Source of the DNA: Deltaproteobacteria bacterium
GTDB lineage: Bacteria > Myxococcota_A > UBA796 > SXON01
Length of the DNA: 64,000 nucleotides
Reading direction: 5' to 3'
Assembly (NCBI GenBank): GCA_947484175.1
Contig: CANKOI010000007.1
Span: 1 to 64,000 of the forward strand
Shown piece by piece: positions 1 through 9,477 of this stretch (the first letter of the stretch is position 1; every line of letters starts with the position of its first letter). The notes under the pieces were generated by a model. That model saw nothing but the letters and a program-made list of their open reading frames with translations. It did no database searches and was not told the DNA's origin. The position numbers were made by a program, and so were the translations under genes.

Positions 1-1113
1 ATGCGGCTTGCGGGCGAGCCCCTCGTGAAGCTGGTGAAGCTGCGAAACGAAGTCGCCACGCGCGCCGGTCACAAGAACTACTGGGAGCTCTCCGCCGCCG
101 CCCAGGGGGTTGATCCCGCCGACGTCGAAACGGTGATCGGCGACCTTTCCACCGCCGTGGCTCCCTTCTTCGCGGCGGATCGCGCTGCGGTCGCCGCCAC
201 CGGCCAACCCGACGACTTCGCCAACCACCCGCGGCTCCAGCGCCTAGCCGGCCTCGGCACCGACGCCGAGCGCGCCGAAGCCTACTTCGACGCCGACCTG
301 GCAGAGGAGCGCATCGTCACCGCCTACCGCGACATGGGCTTCGACGTGTCCGCGTTGCAGCTGCACACGGGCCCTTCACGAATGGTGCGCTCGGGCGTGA
401 ACGGCTTTGCCATCCAGCCGCCCCGATTCGTGGCCATCGTGATGAGCGTCGACGAACGCTGGTCGGCCTGGCCCTACGAAGCCCTCGCCCACGAGCTCGG
501 TCACGGCGTGTGGTGGATGAACCTCGACGCCGCTTCGGCAGCGAGCCCCACCACCTGGGACCCTGACCCGCGCTGGTTCGAAGGGTTCGCGCAGTTCTTC
601 GAGCGCGTGCTCGCCGAGCCCGCCTTCACCGCTCGTTACGTGCCGGAGCTGCCCGAAGCCGATCGGGTCGCGTTCAGCAAGGCGCGCGTGCGCGAAGTCG
701 CCGAGGGCATCGCCGACGGCATCGTGTCTACCCGGGCGGAGCGCCGCCTCTACGAAAACCCCGACGACCTCGTGGGCGCCTTCCAGGTGGCGGTGGATTC
801 ACGCGCGGCGATCACCGGCGAGCCGCCTCCGCCGGCGGGTACGGTACCCTACGATCCGGCGCTGCTCAGCAGCCTCGTCTGGCACCACCCCGCGTACAGC
901 CCGAACTTCCTCTACGCCTACATGACCGAGGCGCGGCTCTTCGCCAGCGTAGAGGCCGCAGTGGGCGGGCCAGTGGGCAACCCTCGCACCGCCCCGTTCC
1001 TCATCGAGAAGCTCGTCCACCAGCCCGTCACCGTCCCCTTCGCGGCCCGCCTCGACGCAATCGCTCCTGGCGACCACACCGCGGCGCTGACGGCCTACCT
1101 CGCTTCGCAGTAA
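1..1113 (+). CDS. Zinc metallopeptidase, M2/M3-like (5' truncated by window edge)
   Basis: ORF runs from base 1; HELGH (HExxH) motif in EALAHELGHGVWWMNL; stop at 1111-1113. Confidence 0.75.
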   Translation: MRLAGEPLVKLVKLRNEVATRAGHKNYWELSAAAQGVDPADVETVIGDLSTAVAPFFAADRAAVAATGQPDDFANHPRLQRLAGLGTDAERAEAYFDADLAEERIVTAYRDMGFDVSALQLHTGPSRMVRSGVNGFAIQPPRFVAIVMSVDERWSAWPYEALAHELGHGVWWMNLDAASAASPTTWDPDPRWFEGFAQFFERVLAEPAFTARYVPELPEADRVAFSKARVREVAEGIADGIVSTRAERRLYENPDDLVGAFQVAVDSRAAITGEPPPPAGTVPYDPALLSSLVWHHPAYSPNFLYAYMTEARLFASVEAAVGGPVGNPRTAPFLIEKLVHQPVTVPFAARLDAIAPGDHTAALTAYLASQ

Positions 1114-1140
1114 GCCCCGCTGCGCGGGCACTCCCCCCCA

Positions 1141-2205
1141 CTACCCCTCGTCGTCGCGCCACTCCCCCGCCCGCAGGAGCAACGCTTCCGCCTCCTCCGG
1201 TGCGAGCGCGAACGGCGCGGGCGGGTAGTCGGTGAAGAAGGGGCGAGCGTCGCTGCCGCGCACCCGGCGGCGCATCGTGAGAAAGTGCAGGTAGTTCTCG
1301 GGCGCGCCCCATACCCACTGCTCGAAGCGGCGGGCGAAGGCCTGCAAGCTCGCGCCGGAAGAGCCCTGCCACACGAGCGGCTCCGTAATCACCACCCGGT
1401 GGCGGCCCTCGTTCGGCGCGCGCACCACGTAGGTAGGGAGCAGCACCGCACCGGACCGCTTCCAGATCTGGGCGGGCTGCTCCGAGACGTTCGCCGTCCT
1501 CCCCAGCAACTCCACCTGAGCCCACTTCTTCCCGCCGCCTCCATCGAACGCGAGGCCGAGTACGCCGTTGGCGCGAAGCACCTCGAAGGCGGGCCGCAAA
1601 AACCGGAACACGTTCACGTGCTTCACCGGCAGCCGTTTCTCGAGCTGCCAGCGGCGCGCCAACACCCTCTCCCACAGCGGAGTAGTGCGGGTCTCGTGGA
1701 GAATCTCCCCCCACACCGGCGGCGGGGCGCTGAGTTGGGCCATGGCGTACCCGCGATGCCCGAGGGCCGGCATGATCATCTGATTCGCGCCGAAGTGTCC
1801 GATCAACAGGATGGCACCCCGCCCCTCGGCGAGGGCAGCGGTCAGGTGCTCCCGACCGTCAATCTCGCACACCTCGTCGATGCTCTCCGGCGATAGAGAC
1901 GGGTAGCGCAGCACCTCCAGCTCGTTGTAGAGCGTCAGGGCGAAACTGTCGGCGAGAATGGCCTCGGCATCGCGGGGAAGGGGGCGACCCGCAAAGATGG
2001 CCGCCAGCTCGGCGCGGGCGTCCGCGTCGCCGAGCCCTCGCACCAGCCGCGCTCCGCTCGTGGCCACCGCACGAAGGACAGCCGGAGGGAGGCGCCGGGC
2101 AAGCGCCTGTCCCGGATAGTACAGAGCGAGTCCTCCCAAGTCCTTCACGAGGAACGAGGGCCTCAGCCCGCGGCGCAGCTCGCGGCGACGGTCACGCTCG
2201 CGCAC
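1141..2205 (-). CDS. LpxL/HtrB-like lysophospholipid acyltransferase
   Basis: LIGHFGANQMIMPALGHRG resembles the LABLAT HxxxxE/N region; GTG start at 2205 overlapping the upstream ligase end is preferred over ORF start 2469. Confidence 0.65.
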   Translation of the reverse strand: MRERDRRRELRRGLRPSFLVKDLGGLALYYPGQALARRLPPAVLRAVATSGARLVRGLGDADARAELAAIFAGRPLPRDAEAILADSFALTLYNELEVLRYPSLSPESIDEVCEIDGREHLTAALAEGRGAILLIGHFGANQMIMPALGHRGYAMAQLSAPPPVWGEILHETRTTPLWERVLARRWQLEKRLPVKHVNVFRFLRPAFEVLRANGVLGLAFDGGGGKKWAQVELLGRTANVSEQPAQIWKRSGAVLLPTYVVRAPNEGRHRVVITEPLVWQGSSGASLQAFARRFEQWVWGAPENYLHFLTMRRRVRGSDARPFFTDYPPAPFALAPEEAEALLLRAGEWRDDEG

Positions 2206-3814
2206 GGTCGTCGCGCCGGGCGTCCACAGCCGTGGCCAAGACGGCCTTCTTGTCAATCTTCCCGTTGGGCAACTTGGGAATCTCGGCCCAGAACTCCACG
2301 ATGCGGGGCACCTTGTAGTTGGCCATCCGATCGCGACAGTAGGCCTGCACCTTGCGGACATCAAGGTCGGAGCCCGCCGAGACGGCAACGATCGCGCGGG
2401 CCACCTCCCCGCGGAGGCGTTCCTCCGCACGAACCACCACCACGCCCCGCACATCGGGGTGCTGGGCAAGCACCTGTTCTATCTCTTGCGGAAAGACCCG
2501 GATGCCTCCGATCTTCAACATCTCCGAGCGGCGACCCGCGAAGAAGACAAAGCCGTCGGCGTCCACTCGCACCAGGTCGCGGGTTTGGTACCACCCGTCG
2601 ACGAACTGCTCGGCACTCTCCGCAGGCTCGTTCACATACCCCCCCACGACCGCAGCCCCGCGAATCCAGAGCTCACCGACCGTCCCCACCGGGGCTGGGG
2701 CGCCGTCCTCGCCAACCACCCGGATTTCGTACCCCGGGATGGGCTTTCCGGTGCTGCCGGGGCGGCGGGGGCCCTGCGCCAACATTCCGAGGCCCACGCC
2801 GGTGGTCTCCGTGCTGCCCCACACGGGAAGAAAGCGGGTGTTGAACGCACTCTCCATCCGCTCAAGCGTTTCTGGCGTCACGAACGCGCCGCCCGCCTCG
2901 AGCACGCGAAGCGAGCTGTAGTCGCCGCCGTGAGCGTCCCGAAAATCGAGGAGCATCTCGTAGAAGCTGGGGACGCCCATCGTCCACGTGACGCGGTGGC
3001 GCGCAATCACGGCCGCGGCCACCCGCGGGTTGAGGGTTTCCGCCACGACGAAGGCCCCGCCAAACAGCAAGCTGCGATGGAAGAGCTCGTGCGGGTGGGC
3101 AAAGACGGAGAACATGCCGAGGTACACGTCGTCCTCCACAAAGCCCAGACCCCCCGCCGTCGCCACGGCATTTTCGTTGATCTGGCGATGCGTGGTGGGT
3201 GCCCCCTTGGGGCGGCCGGTGCTGCCGGACGTGTAGTTGAAGTACACGACATCATCGCCCTGAGCTTCGTGGGTACCTGCCCAGGGTTCCGCGCCCCGGC
3301 CCCACTGACTGCCCCCATGACGCACGGCACCGTCGGTGTAGAACAGCCGGCGAGGATCAGGGAGGACGGGGAGCAGGTGGCGCAGGAGCGGCTCGAACTG
3401 CGCCTCAACGACCGCAGCGTTCACCCCGGCGGTGCGGAACTGGTCCACGACCTGCTCCGGGTGGAGCTTGAAGTTCACGGGAACGTGGATGGCGCCGATG
3501 CGGGCGCAGGCGAAGAAGGCGACGACCACTTCCGGGCGCTTGGTGAGCAGCATCGCCACCGGATCGCCGGGGCCCACGCCGCCCGCGGCCAGCACGGCCG
3601 CCGCGCGGCTCACCTCCGCGTCCAGCTCGCGCCACGTGTAGGTGACCTCCGTGCCCAAGAGCGCGGGGCGATCCGGCCAGAGCCGAGCACACCGCTGAAG
3701 CAGCGACCCGAGCGGCATCGGAACAAGATCACGCAGCACGCGGCCCAGCCTCCAGTTCCGCGCCGCTAACACCTCCCGGGAGTCACGGGGCGGGGTTGAG
3801 CTTGTCCAAGACAC
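2192..3814 (-). CDS. AMP-dependent acyl-CoA synthetase/ligase (ANL superfamily)
   Basis: YFNYTSGSTGRPKGAPTTH P-loop, GSTETTG, YQTRDLVRVDADGF and PNGKIDKK motifs; start uncertain because the ORF overlaps motB, internal starts at 3772 or 3718 possible. Confidence 0.9.
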   Translation of the reverse strand: MSWTSSTPPRDSREVLAARNWRLGRVLRDLVPMPLGSLLQRCARLWPDRPALLGTEVTYTWRELDAEVSRAAAVLAAGGVGPGDPVAMLLTKRPEVVVAFFACARIGAIHVPVNFKLHPEQVVDQFRTAGVNAAVVEAQFEPLLRHLLPVLPDPRRLFYTDGAVRHGGSQWGRGAEPWAGTHEAQGDDVVYFNYTSGSTGRPKGAPTTHRQINENAVATAGGLGFVEDDVYLGMFSVFAHPHELFHRSLLFGGAFVVAETLNPRVAAAVIARHRVTWTMGVPSFYEMLLDFRDAHGGDYSSLRVLEAGGAFVTPETLERMESAFNTRFLPVWGSTETTGVGLGMLAQGPRRPGSTGKPIPGYEIRVVGEDGAPAPVGTVGELWIRGAAVVGGYVNEPAESAEQFVDGWYQTRDLVRVDADGFVFFAGRRSEMLKIGGIRVFPQEIEQVLAQHPDVRGVVVVRAEERLRGEVARAIVAVSAGSDLDVRKVQAYCRDRMANYKVPRIVEFWAEIPKLPNGKIDKKAVLATAVDARRDDRARA

Positions 3815-4499
3815 CCGCCGTGGGCGACCGATCCTTGGCCACGATCTTGAAGGTTACCGAACGCCGCGTCGGGTCGGTATTGCCCGTGAGCTCCGTGCCG
3901 GTGCTCAGCTGAGCGATGGGCAAGTCGCGCTGCTGGAGCGCCCGAACCGTGCTCAACGACCGCGCGCCGGCGAGACCCCAGTTGTCGGTGAACGGCGGGC
4001 CGCTGATCGGGGTTCCGTCCGCGTGCCCGATCACATGCAGCAGCACGGGCTCTCCGCGCACCACCTCGGCCAGCTTCGACAGCGTGCCGTAGGCCACTGG
4101 GTGGATGTCGGCCGACCCTGCCGAAAAGAGCACCTGCTCACGCACGACCACGATGAGCGTGTTGTCAACGAGTCCCACCTGCACGAGGTTGTCACTCAAC
4201 GAGCCCATGAGCCTTGTGCGGATCGACTCCATCGTAGGATTGGCGGCCGACGCCACGGTGATGGGCGGCTGGATGGGCGTGTCTTTCTCCTCCCCCTTGC
4301 CCGAGTCGCCGAGGGCAGGCAGCGGCCCGCCAAGGAATGCGGACTGCAAGCCGCTGACCACCTGTTGCATTCTGATCGTGTCCGTATTGCTCGAGGACCA
4401 CAGCACCACGAAGAACGCGAACAGGAGCGTCATGAAGTCGGCGTAGGACACGAGCCACCGTTCGTGGTTCTCGTGGTCTTCGTGCTTCTTCTTCGCCAC
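3783..4499 (-). CDS. motB: MotB-like flagellar motor/OmpA family protein
   Basis: N-terminal WLVSYADFMTLLFAFFVVLWSSS plug/TM motif and OmpA-like C-terminus with VIGHADGTP. Confidence 0.9.
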   Translation of the reverse strand: MAKKKHEDHENHERWLVSYADFMTLLFAFFVVLWSSSNTDTIRMQQVVSGLQSAFLGGPLPALGDSGKGEEKDTPIQPPITVASAANPTMESIRTRLMGSLSDNLVQVGLVDNTLIVVVREQVLFSAGSADIHPVAYGTLSKLAEVVRGEPVLLHVIGHADGTPISGPPFTDNWGLAGARSLSTVRALQQRDLPIAQLSTGTELTGNTDPTRRSVTFKIVAKDRSPTAGVLDKLNPAP

Positions 4500-5264
4500 C
4501 TACGCGGCCTTCTTCTGGGCACCGTGCCCGGCGAAGGGAGCGAGCATCTCCTCGATTTGGCGCGCGTTCACGCCCGCAGCGATGCCGACCACGCCGAGCA
4601 TCACCATGCTCCGCGTTTCGGCATCCTTCGCGACAATCTTCTTGAGGCGGTTGCCGAGCGGCAAAAACAGCAGGTTGGCGAAACCCACGCCATACACCGT
4701 GCCGATGAACGCCACGGAGATGCCGCCGCCGAGCTCGTCCGGCTTGTCGAGGTTGTTCATGACGTGGATCAGACCCAGCACCGCCCCAAGGATCCCAATC
4801 GTGGGGCAGAACGAACCGGCGCTCTCCCAGACCTTCGCCGCTGCGGTGGCGTGGTGGTCCTCCAACTCCAGCTCGGGCTCTAGCGTACGGCGCACGTCTT
4901 CGCCGGTGCCGCCGTCGACCAACATGCGCAGGCCCCGCCGCAAAAACTCGTCCTGAATGTCGGGGAGCAGGTTCTCCACGGCCAGCATGCCTTCCCGGCG
5001 GGCCACGTTGCTCACCCTCACCATGTCATCGAGCAGGCGCCGCCGGTCGCTGTGGTTGGGCACGAATGCCCGTTTGGTCAGCTTCGCCGCACCCTTCAGT
5101 TCCTCGTTCGTACACGACAACCACACGGAGCCGGCGGTGCCGCCGAGGACGATCAAAAACGGCGTGAACACCGTCAACGAACTGAGGTGCCCGCCCTCGA
5201 GCGCATTGCCCCCAATGATCGCTCCGAAGCCGAAAAGGATGGCAAGAATCGGTGAGGGGTCCAT
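4500..5264 (-). CDS. motA: MotA/TolQ/ExbB proton channel family, MotA-like
   Basis: GLIHVMNNLDKPDELGGGISVAFIGTVYGVGFANLLFLPLGNRLK; directly abuts motB. Confidence 0.9.
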   Translation of the reverse strand: MDPSPILAILFGFGAIIGGNALEGGHLSSLTVFTPFLIVLGGTAGSVWLSCTNEELKGAAKLTKRAFVPNHSDRRRLLDDMVRVSNVARREGMLAVENLLPDIQDEFLRRGLRMLVDGGTGEDVRRTLEPELELEDHHATAAAKVWESAGSFCPTIGILGAVLGLIHVMNNLDKPDELGGGISVAFIGTVYGVGFANLLFLPLGNRLKKIVAKDAETRSMVMLGVVGIAAGVNARQIEEMLAPFAGHGAQKKAA

Positions 5265-5366
5265 GATCCGGGGGGGGCTCCGGCATGTCTATCGGGCTCC
5301 GGGCGTTCTGACTTGAGGCGGGAGCAACCCCGTTCCAGGACCCGATTCCGGGTTAGCGCCGCGCCC

Positions 5367-5918
5367 ATGTTTCTCGCCCTTCAACTTTCCGTCGCGTTGG
5401 CCGCCAGTAATGCCACTACGGCCAACGCCAAGGTGCCGCCCCAGTACAAGGATGCGCTCTCCTTCAAGCAGGTGCGGGTGCTCGAAGAAAAAGTTTCGGC
5501 AGTCGTGCCTGCAACTTGGAAAGAACAGAGCGCACCGAAAGGGGTCTACGAGCCCGCCGAAGGCGACGACACGTTCTCAGCGATGGCCGAATTCCGGATC
5601 GCGTGGCTCTGCGGCGACGGCTGCAAGCCGGTGAGCGACTGGGCGCCCGTGCTAGAAACGAAGTTGTTCAAGGAGGCCCGCGGCTGGACCTGGCGAGTGG
5701 ACCGCGAGGAGAAGAGTGCCTCGCAGAGGTTCCTCACCGCACACGCCCCCAACGGCACTGTGGTCATCACGCGCGTGCTGTTCAAGAACGGCGAGGCGCG
5801 CGCACTCTACTGCCAGGCCCGACTGATTCCGCACGGGGGGAGTGTGCTGGCGCACGATCCGGTGGTGGACCGGCTCGTTGCCTCGTTCGAAGAGGCGTGC
5901 CTCGCGCTTACGAAGTAG
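5367..5918 (+). CDS. Hypothetical secreted protein
   Basis: ORF with internal ATG giving MFLALQLSVALAAS signal-like N-terminus. Confidence 0.6.
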   Translation: MFLALQLSVALAASNATTANAKVPPQYKDALSFKQVRVLEEKVSAVVPATWKEQSAPKGVYEPAEGDDTFSAMAEFRIAWLCGDGCKPVSDWAPVLETKLFKEARGWTWRVDREEKSASQRFLTAHAPNGTVVITRVLFKNGEARALYCQARLIPHGGSVLAHDPVVDRLVASFEEACLALTK

Positions 5919-5923
5919 CGTGC

Positions 5924-5961
5924 ATCCCGACGAACGTCGATGCGGGTCGCCGCGCAGGACG
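5924..5961. repeat. Copy 1 of a two-copy interspersed intergenic repeat (mate at 17762..17799)
   Basis: tcgatgcgggtcgccgcgcaggacg versus tcgatgcggctcgccgcgcaggacg, 24/25 identical by eye; 32/38 over the wider alignment; both lie just 3' of a CDS. Confidence 0.6.
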
Positions 5962-6124
5962 CGGCGCCTTGGGGGCGAAGGCCCCGTACCAGCCGATCGG
6001 AGCCGTGTGCAAACGGGGGAAAGAGAAGACCAGGCGTTGGCGCGGGGGCCTGCCGCAGGTGTCCGCCCCTCCGCTGGGCTTGCTGCAGCGGCTCGGCGGG
6101 CGCCAGTTGGAGAGCCCAAGGCAG

Positions 6125-6535
6125 TCAGGGCAAAAAGAGCTCCTGCTCATGGGCAGCAGGAACGCGGCAGGCGGCGAGCCGGCCCCAGATGCGGTACCGA
6201 ACTGCCGCTACGAGGCGGTAGCCGGCGTCGGTGAGGAAGGTGGGAAGCACAGCCGTGGCACCTAGCCAGCCCCAGGGCGCGGGCAGCTGCCGGACGATTC
6301 GGAACGCCGCGCGGCTCCGCAGGAGGACCTCGCCCCCCTCGATGAAGACGATGGTGTCGATGTCGGAGGGAATTTCAGGTAGGCGTGCCCGCAGCGCCGC
6401 AGCGGTGGAGCCTTGCAGCGGGGCGTACCGGAGCCGCCCTGCACGGTCGTGGGCCACGAGCCATTGAACGCTGGCGTTGCAGAAGCCGCAGACGCCGTCG
6501 TAGAGTACCAGCCGGTCCGGAAGAGCGGGGTTCAC
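6125..6535 (-). CDS. DCC1-like thiol-disulfide oxidoreductase (DUF393)
   Basis: LVLYDGVCGFCNASVQWLVAHDRAGRLRYAPLQG is the family signature. Confidence 0.9.
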   Translation of the reverse strand: MNPALPDRLVLYDGVCGFCNASVQWLVAHDRAGRLRYAPLQGSTAAALRARLPEIPSDIDTIVFIEGGEVLLRSRAAFRIVRQLPAPWGWLGATAVLPTFLTDAGYRLVAAVRYRIWGRLAACRVPAAHEQELFLP

Positions 6536-6566
6536 GCCCCGAACCTAAGCGCAGGGTCGGGCGGGT

Positions 6567-7412
6567 TCAAGCGCCCGAGCGAGCGAGCAGCTCGCGGTCG
6601 ACTCGCAGGTGCGCCATGGCCCGCAACCAGCGGCGCAGGCGAAGGGCGGAGGGCTCGTTCGGCAGGGCCCGCGCGAGCGCGCGGGCACCCCGAACATCAA
6701 GGCGAACACCATCGTAGACGACGTTGCCACCGGCGCGTAGCGCGCCCCCTTCGGTGCTGGCGAGGGGACCGGCGTAGGCCGGAGGGGGCGCCGCCGCCGC
6801 GAGCCGCGCCGCCAGTGCCCGCAGGCGGGCGCTGGCGCCGGCGCGGCGGTCGGCGGCGGCGCGGCGTGCCAACTGGTGCCGCTCCCACGCGAGCCGGGAG
6901 GCGAGCGCCCGCACAAGCAGCCGCAGCGCCTCCGGCGGCGGCTCCGCGACGAGCGGCGCCAGCGCTAAGGAGTCCCCTGCGTCGAGCGCGATCAGCGCCG
7001 CCGCGAGGGCGGCGCCGCCGCCCTCGCCGGGCTCCGCGCCGCCGAGGAGCAGCCATCGCCCGTCTACGCACACGAGTCGATCGGCGAGCCCCGCCCCGTC
7101 GCCGAGGTGCGCGGCGGCGAGGAGCCCGGCCGCCGCGACAGCGGCGGCGAGCGGCGCGTCGTCGGGAACGGCTTCGTCGCGGGTCGGGAGCAGCTCCGCG
7201 AGGGTGGCCAGAAGCGGGCCCGACCACGCGGCGTCGACGCCGGAGGGGTCGGGGCTGTAGGGGAGGGCCTCGGGGCCCGGCGGGCCGCGGCGGAGCACGC
7301 GCCGCACCCCATCGTCCATCGTCACGGCGTCCCACCAGCTGGTCGCGCCGTGTTGGTAGAGGCGCGAGCGGGCGAGCCCGCGCCCCACCCGTGCGGGCGC
7401 AGGCAGGTTCAC
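6567..7412 (-). CDS. Hypothetical protein
   Basis: Ala/Arg-rich ORF; GTG at 7412 overlaps the stop of the upstream SDR fusion by 4 bp, suggesting translational coupling. Confidence 0.55.
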   Translation of the reverse strand: MNLPAPARVGRGLARSRLYQHGATSWWDAVTMDDGVRRVLRRGPPGPEALPYSPDPSGVDAAWSGPLLATLAELLPTRDEAVPDDAPLAAAVAAAGLLAAAHLGDGAGLADRLVCVDGRWLLLGGAEPGEGGGAALAAALIALDAGDSLALAPLVAEPPPEALRLLVRALASRLAWERHQLARRAAADRRAGASARLRALAARLAAAAPPPAYAGPLASTEGGALRAGGNVVYDGVRLDVRGARALARALPNEPSALRLRRWLRAMAHLRVDRELLARSGA

Positions 7413-9466
7413 CGCGGGCCGAACTCGACGACCGCGTTGCTGATCACCACCGTGCCGTTCGGCAGCGCGGTCTGGATGCGGAAGCGGTCGGGGCCATCGG
7501 CCCAGCCCGACACGGTCAGCGTCGTGTTGTTCGGCACGGGGCGCGCGAAGCGCACCGAGAGCCGGCGAAGCCGGCGAGGGTCGCCCTCTCCGAGCACCGC
7601 ACGGGTTGCCGCGGCGCCGGTCATCGCCATGGTGCACAGCCCTTGGAGGATGAGATCGGGGTGCCCGGCGGCCCGCGCCATCGCCGGATCGATGTGGATG
7701 GGGTTGTCGTCGAGCGAGGCGAGCGCGTACTGGTGCGAGAGGTCGGCCGGGACCGCCACGTCGACCGTGAAATCCGGCGCGGGAGGCGCGGGCGCGGGCT
7801 CCGCAGGCGCCCGCGCACCGCCGGGGTTCGGGCCGCGCACGAAGTAGGTGGTGAGCGCCTCGACGGCGAGCTCGCCGTCCACGAAGCCGAACAGCCGGCT
7901 CGTCACCACCGTGCCGCTCGGCTTCTCCTCGACCGATTCGAGCCGGGCGCGGAGCTGAACGAGGTCCCAAGGGCGGAGGGGGCGGTGGAAGGTGGCGTCG
8001 TGCTGGCCGTGCACGAGGCGCAGCAAGTCGAGGCCCAGCTCCGGGTCGGTGGCCACCTTGAACATCAGCGCATGGAAGAGGCGCACATGGAACAAGGGCG
8101 GCGCCACGGCTTCCGGGCCGGTGTAGCTGGGCGAAGCGTCGGCGGTACACGCCGCGTACATCGTTGCAAAACGGGGTTCCACGAAGCTGGCGCCGGCCTC
8201 CCAGGTTTTTCCGATGGGCCAGACACGCGGGCCCGCGGCGGCCATCGGCCCGGCAGCGGCGGACACCGAAGCGGCCTTCGGGCGAGCGGAGAAGTCAAAG
8301 GCCATGGCGAACTTCATGAGCACGCTCATGTTGTCCGCCGTGATCTTCCCCTTCATGAACGCCTTGTCGGGGGCGATGGTCTGGTTGAAGATGCCCACGA
8401 TCGTCTCGCGGTCGGTCTTGATCACGCAATCGGCCGTTCCGGTTGCACCGGGCTCGACATGACAGGCGCCGTGGTCGACGACGAGGGTGTGGCCGCCGCC
8501 GTCCTTGAGTACGAAGTGGATGCGGCAGCGCCAATCGCCCGCCCGATCGGGGCGGTACGCGAGCGGCACCAGCGCGAAGGCCTCGGCGACGATGTCGGGA
8601 CCTGCGTTTGGCGCGGCCGTGGGGGCCGCGGGCGCCCAGGCCGTGATGCGCTCCCAGCCGGATGCGATCTCATCGAGGGTCCAAGGCTCGTTGCCCGCTT
8701 TCTCTACGCCCTCGTTGGTGTGCACTTCGTAGAGATGGAGCCGCTGGCCGGCCACGCCCACGACCGTGCCCGTGATGGTGCGCGCGGCCTCGCTCGCCAG
8801 AAAGACCACGACGGGGCTGATGTGATCGGCGCTCAGCCCGTCGTCGATGCCCGCGATGTCTTCGGTCATGCGCGTGCGGGCGATCGGGGCGATCGCGTTC
8901 ACCGTGATGCCCGCCTTCTTCAACTCGAGCGCGAGCACGCGGGTAAGGCCGTAGATGCCCGCCTTGGCCGCTGCGTAGTTTGACTGGCCGAAATTGCCGA
9001 TGAGGCCGGACACGCTGGTGGTGTTCACGATCGAGCCGCCCTGCCGTGAGAGCGCCGGGATCGCCGCCTTACACACGTGGTAGGCGCCCTTGAGGTGCAC
9101 GGCCACCACGACGTCCCACTCGGCTTCGGTGAGCTTCAGAAAGCTGCGATCGCGCAGGATGCCGGCGTTGTTCACCACCACATCGAGGCGACCCCACCGG
9201 TCGAGCGCAGCGGCCACCATTCGTTCGGCCCCCGCGGCTTCCGTCACGCTGTCCCCGTTCGCCACCGCCTCACCGCCCATCGCGAGGATCTCGTTCACCA
9301 CGGCCTGCGCCGGCCCGGAATCGGCCCCGCTGCCATCGCGGGAGCCGCCGAGATCGTTCACCACCACGCGCGCACCCTGCCGAGCGAATGCCAGCGCGTG
9401 GGCGCGCCCGATACCGTTCCCGCCGCCGGTGACCAGGACCACCCGGCCGTTCAAGCCCGCATCCAT
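7409..9466 (-). CDS. Multidomain SDR dehydrogenase + SCP2 sterol-binding + MaoC-like hydratase (MFE-2 type)
   Basis: GRVVLVTGGGNGIGRAHALAFA and YAAAKAGIYGLTR (SDR); KDGGGHTLVVDHGACHVEPGATGTADCVIKTDRETIVGIFNQ (SCP2); LDDNPIHIDPAMARAAGHPDLILQGLCTMA (MaoC). Confidence 0.9.
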   Translation of the reverse strand: MDAGLNGRVVLVTGGGNGIGRAHALAFARQGARVVVNDLGGSRDGSGADSGPAQAVVNEILAMGGEAVANGDSVTEAAGAERMVAAALDRWGRLDVVVNNAGILRDRSFLKLTEAEWDVVVAVHLKGAYHVCKAAIPALSRQGGSIVNTTSVSGLIGNFGQSNYAAAKAGIYGLTRVLALELKKAGITVNAIAPIARTRMTEDIAGIDDGLSADHISPVVVFLASEAARTITGTVVGVAGQRLHLYEVHTNEGVEKAGNEPWTLDEIASGWERITAWAPAAPTAAPNAGPDIVAEAFALVPLAYRPDRAGDWRCRIHFVLKDGGGHTLVVDHGACHVEPGATGTADCVIKTDRETIVGIFNQTIAPDKAFMKGKITADNMSVLMKFAMAFDFSARPKAASVSAAAGPMAAAGPRVWPIGKTWEAGASFVEPRFATMYAACTADASPSYTGPEAVAPPLFHVRLFHALMFKVATDPELGLDLLRLVHGQHDATFHRPLRPWDLVQLRARLESVEEKPSGTVVTSRLFGFVDGELAVEALTTYFVRGPNPGGARAPAEPAPAPPAPDFTVDVAVPADLSHQYALASLDDNPIHIDPAMARAAGHPDLILQGLCTMAMTGAAATRAVLGEGDPRRLRRLSVRFARPVPNNTTLTVSGWADGPDRFRIQTALPNGTVVISNAVVEFGPR

Positions 9467-9477
9467 CTGCTCTCCCG

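Noticed and set aside
6413-8983. 856-aa plus-strand ORF
   Set aside because: Arg-rich antisense of the SDR fusion and neighbouring - strand genes; no domain motifs.
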